DNA from: Cephalotus follicularis
Taxonomy: Eukaryota > Streptophyta > Magnoliopsida > Oxalidales > Cephalotaceae
Direction: 5' to 3'
NCBI GenBank assembly: GCA_001972305.1
Contig: BDDD01000365.1
Coordinates: 401,591-465,590, forward strand
DNA length: 64,000 nucleotides
Both the position numbers and the translations under genes were made by a program. This document shows, piece after piece, positions 58,801-64,000 of this stretch (the stretch's first letter is position 1; the number at the start of each line of letters is the position of its first letter). Below the pieces are notes generated by a model, which had not been told where the DNA came from, did not search any database, and was given only the letters and a program-made list of their open reading frames with translations.

Positions 58801-59301
58801 ATGTGGACAGTGTCAAGAGGAGGCCTTTGACTTTCAGTGTTGGTGATCATGTGTTCTTAAAGGTTTCACCATGGAAGGGCGTGCAAAGGTTTGGGAAGAA
58901 GGGCAAGTTAGCTCCGCGCTATATTGGTCCTTTTGAGATTCTGGAGAGAGTTGGGGAGGTAGCCTACCAGCTTGCCTTACCTCCTGCACTGTCGAACGTG
59001 CACGAAGTCTTCCATGTGTCTATGCTGAGAAGATATATTCGAGACCCATCGCATGTCTTGGATTATGATACGGTTCCTTTGCGAGATGACCTTTCTTGCG
59101 AGGAGTTGCCAGTGCGGATCCTGGACTGGAAGACGCAGGGGCATGAGGAACCGAACCATCTCTATGGTGAAGGTTCAATGGCAGTTCCACCAACCGGATG
59201 AGGCCACTTGGGAATGTGAGGATGATACCCGATAGCGTTACCCGCACTTGTTCTAGTACTGTTATAATTTCGAGGACGAAATTCCTTAAAGGAGAGGTGG
59301 A
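55808..59301 (+). mobile_element. Element J interior: Tekay-like gag and pol (fossil)
   Basis: A shortened gag with four CCHC knuckles (56350-56640) is followed by the RT end ([16 protein letters not shown]), RNase H ([32 protein letters not shown]), integrase ([60 protein letters not shown]) and the GPF module (LAPRYIGPFEILERVGEVAYQL). Protease and most of RT are not recognisable. A purine tract AAAGGAGAGGTGGA precedes the LTR start at 59302. Broken, several breaks. Confidence 0.85.
56350..56640 (+). mobile_element. Four-knuckle CCHC region in gag of element J
   Basis: Four C-x2-C-x4-H-x4-C motifs occur: CLHCGRKGHQLQEC, CMRCGETGHVMRDC, CRHCGRADHQLRNC and CLKCGASDHLWRDC. Motifs 1 and 3 resemble each other, as do 2 and 4, which suggests duplication of a pair. 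Such knuckles bind element RNA; one or two are usual in plant gypsy gag. Confidence 0.8.
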
Positions 59302-59558
59302 TGTAACGCCTGGGATTTTCACACATTGTAATAATTTAATTTCCGATGTAACCTTATCACGGAATTAATCGTCGACGCTTTAGCCCGAAATTTCAATACT
59401 TAAATCAAAGAACTCCTTTGAAATTCCTTTTTCAAATTTCGACCATTAAAAAGAGAAAACATCATCAAAGTCGGGAATTTCATTATTCTCATTAATTCTG
59501 TGATAATGTTACATCATAAATTAAATTATTACAATGTGTGAAAATCCCGGGCGTTACA
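59302..59558. repeat. Short inverted LTR-start pair at the right end of block H
   Basis: TGTAACGCCTGGGATTTTCA at the left and its near reverse complement at the right form arms of about 75 bp around an AT-rich centre. The left arm is the 3' LTR start of element J and the right arm is the outer end of block H. Confidence 0.8.
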
Positions 59559-59921
59559 ATAGTGTGTTTGTATTTTATGTACATGGTGTCCTCGGACATA
59601 GGGTGTCCTCGGACGTGGGGCGTAACTTTGAGTTAGTTTTGCCTCCTCGGTATAGTTACCCGACCTTCAACCCATATCCTTGTGTTGTATAGTAGATGCC
59701 GTCGTTTCGAGAGCTCGGGTACAGCCCAGTTCTAACGCCTTCGTGTTCGTGGTCTTTTGGGGACCTCGGTAAGTCTACCCTCAGGAGACGTTGCCTTACG
59801 TCGAATCCCATAGTCTATTTTTTTTGAGGCTTTTGGTTAGTGTAGTTGAGGTAGAGGATCCTTGGGGTGTATCCTTCCTCTTGGCGCGCCTCGGCTCGTG
59901 GGGAACGAACGGGTCGTGTCA

Positions 59922-60553
59922 AATAGTGTGTTAAAAGGGGCTCGTTTTCTACCCATTACTGAATGTATTCAACTTACATTCAATAGATTAGTTCGTTATT
60001 TTGATGTTCGACGTGTTTTAGGAGTAAGTGCCCAAAATAACGGAGAGGTATTCACTCCTTATATTTTTGCAAAGGAGACAACCTTGATGGTTAAGGCAAA
60101 TGCACACACACTTAAATTGTTTAATCATAATACATGATTGTTTGAAGTAGTAACACAAATGGGAAAAAATATGTAGATAGTGAATTTAGAGAAAGGTATA
60201 TGTCGCTATGGGAAAGTGGCAAATTAACAAATATCCATGTTCTCATGTTTTGAGTGTGTGCGAGGAGCTGTCATTGAATAGTTGGCAATATGTAGAGAAA
60301 TTTTATTCCATTGAAGAGTATTCAAGGACTTGGGCTCCCCAATTTCACCCCCTTCAGCATGAAGCTTATTGGTCAGAAGCAAATTTCAAAATGATTCCAA
60401 ATTATAGTATCAAACGATCAAAGAAGGGTCGACTGCAATCTACATGACTTCGGAATGAAATGGATGTCAAAGAGGGGCGTAATGTAGTGCGTTGTGGAAT
60501 ACGTAGAGAGAAAGGCCATGATCTGTGTAAATGCCCTGCTAGATCATCGAAAG
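59922..60553 (+). pseudogene. MULE transposase, C-terminal third (continues from 37416)
   Basis: It resumes at NSVLKGARFLPITECIQLTF after the AATAG duplication of F and reads through VRYFDVRRVLGVS, the SWIM-type region (CRYGKWQINKYPCSHVLSVC, where the usual second Cys is Tyr), YSRTWAPQFHPL and a CCHC-like end (CGIRREKGHDLCKCP). Internal stops occur after FNHNT and after LQST. The gene is cut again at 60553 by solo LTR K. Confidence 0.85.
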
Positions 60554-63441
60554 TGACACGACCCGTCCTAGACTGCCTCACCTGGACGAGCCACGTCACA
60601 GGAGAATTCCACCATCTCCTCTTCCAACTCAATTTTTAACTTAACATTCATTAACTTTATAGGAGGTCTGCATAAGATTACTGGTTACCGTATCACTATG
60701 GCAGAGCACGCTAAAGCTTAAAAGGTATAATAATTAAAGCATTCACTGATATACTTCAGACCTACAACGGATGGTCTGACTTAAGGTTTCATATCACATG
60801 CTTCCTCTAGCAGAGCACACTAAGGCTTAACATTTAGCTTAAGGCAGACTATGTTTCCACTACGTCATACAACAGACCTACGCTGGGTGGTCTGACTACA
60901 ACTTCCTACTCTGGACTCTACATCCAGACTTTATTTTGTCTTATCTCGTATATTCACGTCCTCTGATTCTATAATCAGACTACGCGTTTGGCAGGGAATG
61001 GGGCGCTGAGCTCCGAGGTCTACGTTACAACCTCCAGCTCTGTTTAAGCTTCTCTACTTCAAGGCTGACCTCTTCCTCTGAGGTCTACCACAAAGCTTTG
61101 AGCTCTGACATATACTTCCTAGTCTGATCTCTGACATATGCCTAACACCTTTCCTACCAAGTCTAACGTGTGGTCTCTACTTCTGAAGTATGCATTTAAA
61201 GCACTGAGGTCTGACTCTAAGCCCTACTCCAAGGTCTACTTCAAGCCGGGAGCTCTGACCTCTGCTCCCGAGGTCTGACCTTCACCTCCGAGGTCTGCCT
61301 TACCACTGATCTCTACTCCCCGAACTCTGACTTAACACTTGAGCTATGCCTAGTCTTTTGGACACTTCCTTTCACCTCTGGGCTCTACACTAAGGCCTCT
61401 TACATTTACTTATGCTAAAACTCAAGATCAACACAAGATATCACTGTCATTTACTTATATAAAAACATCAAATATCATACCATACTCATCTACCTGGCAG
61501 AGTAGCCACATAGGCACTATATTTCATTTAAACAGATTTAACCACATAACCTTAACAATCTGGGATTCAATTACCACAAGTTCTCAGATTTGAATATAAA
61601 TCATCATAATATTACAATAATCCCAAAATGCCCCATGTATGCATGTGATGCTGGTCTGAATTGCCAGCAAGGGTGCCTAGACCCGTGGTCTACCTTTATC
61701 CAGATATCACTTCTACTGCTCTGGTGGATCAGGTGGATTATCCTCTGCTCTTTCAACTGCAAAAGAATCTGGGAGGGGGTTAGTCCAAATGACTAGTGAG
61801 TGAGGACAAAGCATTTCCTGCTGCACCCAACAACAACAGGATGCGCTAAAGGAATTATGCCATGTTATGCCCAACTGGGAAGAAACATCAATATAAAATC
61901 ATGACTTCAATAAAAAAAATGCTCAAGCAATACTCAACAAATATAAATGAGAGTCACAATGAAAATCAAGGTATCTGAACATCAAAAATTCAAAGATACG
62001 ACTACTGATTACAATTCAAAATATGTGCCAAAAAATCATAAAATCAGAGGAGGATGCTGGTACCACTATCATATCTCAATCTCATATATGATGCCCTATC
62101 TGATTGGCAATACTGCTCTATCGCCATATCTCAATGGCAATACTTTGCTCTGCCGCCATATCTTGATGGCAAAAACAAATCAACTGCTGTATCCAATACG
62201 AATATCTAGGCCATAGACTACAGGACTCTACATATTCTTCATATACTGGTATAGAGTGTCTTTGCCTTTGCCTCATCAGATGGGGTGGCATGATCAATGC
62301 ACGAACCCAGCCCTAGTCAGAGAAATTACATATCTGAACCTCGACCGAGGGAACGTCGTTTACCACACGGATATACCCTCATCGAAAATCATATATCATA
62401 AAGTATCCAACATGGTCAAATGGATGAGGGATAGAACCTCAACTGTATTCACACTCAGCATACTGTCATAGACCAACGGTCATGCTGCAGATCCAGGTAA
62501 TGGAACCCAGGGGTAGTCCCACTTAATATCCCATCATAGACAATGAGCCATGTTAATGAGAGTTGATCGTCAAACGTCCACCTCACCATCGACTGGTAAT
62601 ACATATCAGCAATCAGGGCACCTAGCATCAGAGTACAACATGGTATAACAATTCACGATATCAGATGCATCAGAATAGGACCAAGTCACCCAGATCATTG
62701 AGCACACATACGCTCGGAATCATATCAAAATCAAGAACTACGTCAACGAAAGACAAGTGGGATTCAATTTCCGGTCAATTATCACATACCATGAACACAA
62801 AGAGGCCACATATAAACAAGACTCTCAAAAACAAGGTAACAGAGGAAGGGAATGTCCCACTCACTGGTATACTACAAGGTACTCCCGCATACTAGCTTCT
62901 ATGTGCGCCAGCTCAACCCCTGGATCCTCATCTGCAAAGTCATCACATAACCGGCTTAAAATCGTATGCTCTATACTCATAACATGAGCTACATGCTCAA
63001 AACATCATTACCTCAACCACCTCTACTTCAAAATGAAACTTACTTAAAAGCGCAATACACGGATACTATTAGCAGAGAAAAGGTGAGCTTACCTTAAACA
63101 TATACCAGTCGTCTGGTTGTGAATCACTTGTCACCTCAAAGTCTTGAAAAAAATATCGTCGAAGGAAGAACTGAGCACTTACAAGCGTAACACCACTTCA
63201 GTTGAACTAGTCAAATGAAGAATACTCTAGTTTCTTCACTTGATAAACCATGCATAGGAAACAGTGAAGCTTTCTCAAGAAGCTTTGCAAGATACATCAC
63301 TCTCATGGGCCGAACTTTCCATAATTGGGCCTTTAATTTGCATATCTCATCCATAGTCCACTTATTAAATATTTCCATACTAAGCCCAATAAGCTAGCCC
63401 ATCAAATAATCACACTCCAACTCAGGGTACGGGGTGTTACA
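60554..63441 (-). mobile_element. Solo LTR K (2888 bp), gypsy type, minus orientation
   Basis: Ends TGACACGACCCG and GGGGTGTTACA with a perfect GAAAG duplication (60549-60553 and 63442-63446). On the minus strand it reads TGTAACACCCC...GGGTCGTGTCA, similar to the LTR ends of F. No coding domain is found in 2.9 kb. It contains a (C)GAGGTCTGAC array (61010-61330) and, near 61770, the box TTAGTCCAAATGACTAGTGA shared with element D. Confidence 0.85.
61010..61330 (-). repeat. Array of GAGGTCTGAC-like motifs in LTR K
   Basis: At least twelve variants (GAGGTCTAC, GAGCTCTGAC, AAGGTCTAC and similar) have cores near 61017, 61037, 61063, 61082, 61102, 61122, 61208, 61233, 61252, 61272 and 61292. Most steps are 19-20 or 25-26 bp. 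The core is not TCGA, but the spacing matches the other arrays. Confidence 0.75.
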
Positions 63442-63798
63442 GAAAGCTTCATCTAACATTGGACATTAGCTTATTAAGGGGATTTCATGGTAGTTTGTGA
63501 TCTATATTTGATGATTTTTTTTTGTACTTTGATGTTAGCTTTCGTTTATTGTATTCAGTTTTTCATTGTGTTTGCTAGGTTCTATTATGATTTGGAACTA
63601 AAATAAAACAAAATGCTTATTTTTGCATTACTTGTTTGTTATTAGTTCAATAGTTATTAATTTGACTTCTATATGCAATTGATTATTATGCTGCTATGAA
63701 GTCTGTCTTTTATTAAACAACAATAAATATGATGGAGTAGGTGAATGGATGACGCTGCAAAAGTCAGTTTTGAATTTTAATTATTGGCCTTCAATTTT
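63442..63798. other. Flank of the MULE beyond LTR K
   Basis: AT-rich non-coding sequence follows the GAAAG duplication. It is probably the 3' end of the MULE; no terminal inverted repeat could be confirmed. Confidence 0.4.
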
Positions 63799-64000
63799 GA
63801 AATAAAACACTCTTGCAATATACAAGAGGGGGGGGTGAATTGAATATTGAGGAATATGCGGAAATTTAAAAACTTTAAATTTAAAGAGATAAGGAAAGAA
63901 AAACTTCTCCGAAATTTAGAGTGGTTCGGCTAACTCTTGCCTACGTCCACTTTTCTCAAGGGAGCTCCTTGAGTTTCCACTATCTCGATTTGATTAAGGA
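63799..64000 (-). repeat. LTR of family B, minus orientation (runs off the right edge)
   Basis: It starts TGAAATAAAACACTCTTGCA on the plus strand, the reverse complement of the family B LTR end, and continues through the G run and GCCTACGTCCACTTTTC. The rest of the copy lies beyond the window. Confidence 0.85.

Larger units (their letters stand above)
49349..59558. mobile_element. Block H: rearranged Tekay-like LTR block with inverted LTR copies
   Basis: Outer ends TGTCACACCCC and GGGCGTTACA are the two ends of one LTR read on the minus strand, and a perfect ATAGT duplication flanks them (49344-49348 and 59559-59563). Inside lie solo LTR I, a minus-strand LTR arm (52193-53404), an LTR in plus orientation ending at 55804, the interior of element J and a short inverted LTR start (59302-59558). 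It fits a minus-strand LTR that later received a plus-strand relative and then rearranged. Broken. Confidence 0.75.
37417..59921 (+). mobile_element. Tekay-like chromovirus F (22.5 kb with nested insertions)
   Basis: Ends TGTAACTCCC...GTCGTGTCA are flanked by a perfect AATAG duplication (37412-37416 and 59922-59926) within MULE coding sequence. The order is 5' LTR 37417-39686, iMet-like primer site, gag, protease, RT, RNase H, integrase, polypurine tract and 3' LTR from 44573. The 3' LTR is split twice: by solo LTR G (45934-48359) and by block H (49349-59558). LTRs differ by several percent. Without the nested insertions F is about 10 kb. Broken, several breaks. Confidence 0.95.

Overview
This is a plant nuclear window, probably from a eudicot. 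It has two multi-exon host genes of plant-specific types: a VAR3/OZ1-like chloroplast zinc-finger gene and a 2-oxoglutarate/Fe(II) dioxygenase. Around them lies a dense layer of Ty1/copia and Ty3/gypsy LTR retrotransposons, MuDR-like (MULE) transposons and a MITE. No tRNA, rRNA or prokaryote-type operon was seen. The species cannot be named from the sequence.

Layout. 1-2.75 kb: 5' part of a minus-strand Athila-like gypsy element (gag, tRNA-Asp primer site, LTR). 3.6-4.0 kb: MULE transposase remnant. 4.36-6.37 kb: 3' end of a copia element with its LTR. 6.37-16.81 kb: SIRE-like copia element A (gag only), whose 3' LTR is split by copia element B (10.22-15.73 kb, target duplication AGCCG). 17.8-18.3 kb: copia integrase remnant. 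18.66-23.23 kb: minus-strand gypsy element D with nearly identical LTRs but a decayed interior. 23.66-23.85 kb: MITE. 24.65-30.61 kb: VAR3/OZ1-like gene whose first exon is split by chromovirus E (24.74-28.14 kb, duplication CATTT). 30.94-34.08 kb: dioxygenase gene, minus strand. 35.3-60.55 kb: a MULE transposase split by a 22.5-kb insertion, Tekay-like chromovirus F (duplication AATAG). The 3' LTR of F holds solo LTR G (duplication TGTTA) and a rearranged block H (duplication ATAGT). Block H holds solo LTR I (duplication AATAC) and a Tekay-like element J. The MULE is hit again by solo LTR K (60.55-63.44 kb, duplication GAAAG). The window ends in a minus-strand LTR of family B.

The strongest unexplained signal is in the LTRs, not in any gene. 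At least six LTR families from both superfamilies carry arrays of short motifs, mostly near-palindromes with a TCGA core. The motifs are spaced about 20-22 bp apart, with longer steps often near 30-32, 42 or 49-52 bp. Within related LTR pairs the flanks align while the array motif differs. The same motif class also recurs in copia and gypsy families that are not related. This looks like a shared, convergently acquired, helically phased cis-regulatory or silencing architecture. It is the candidate for a previously undescribed system.
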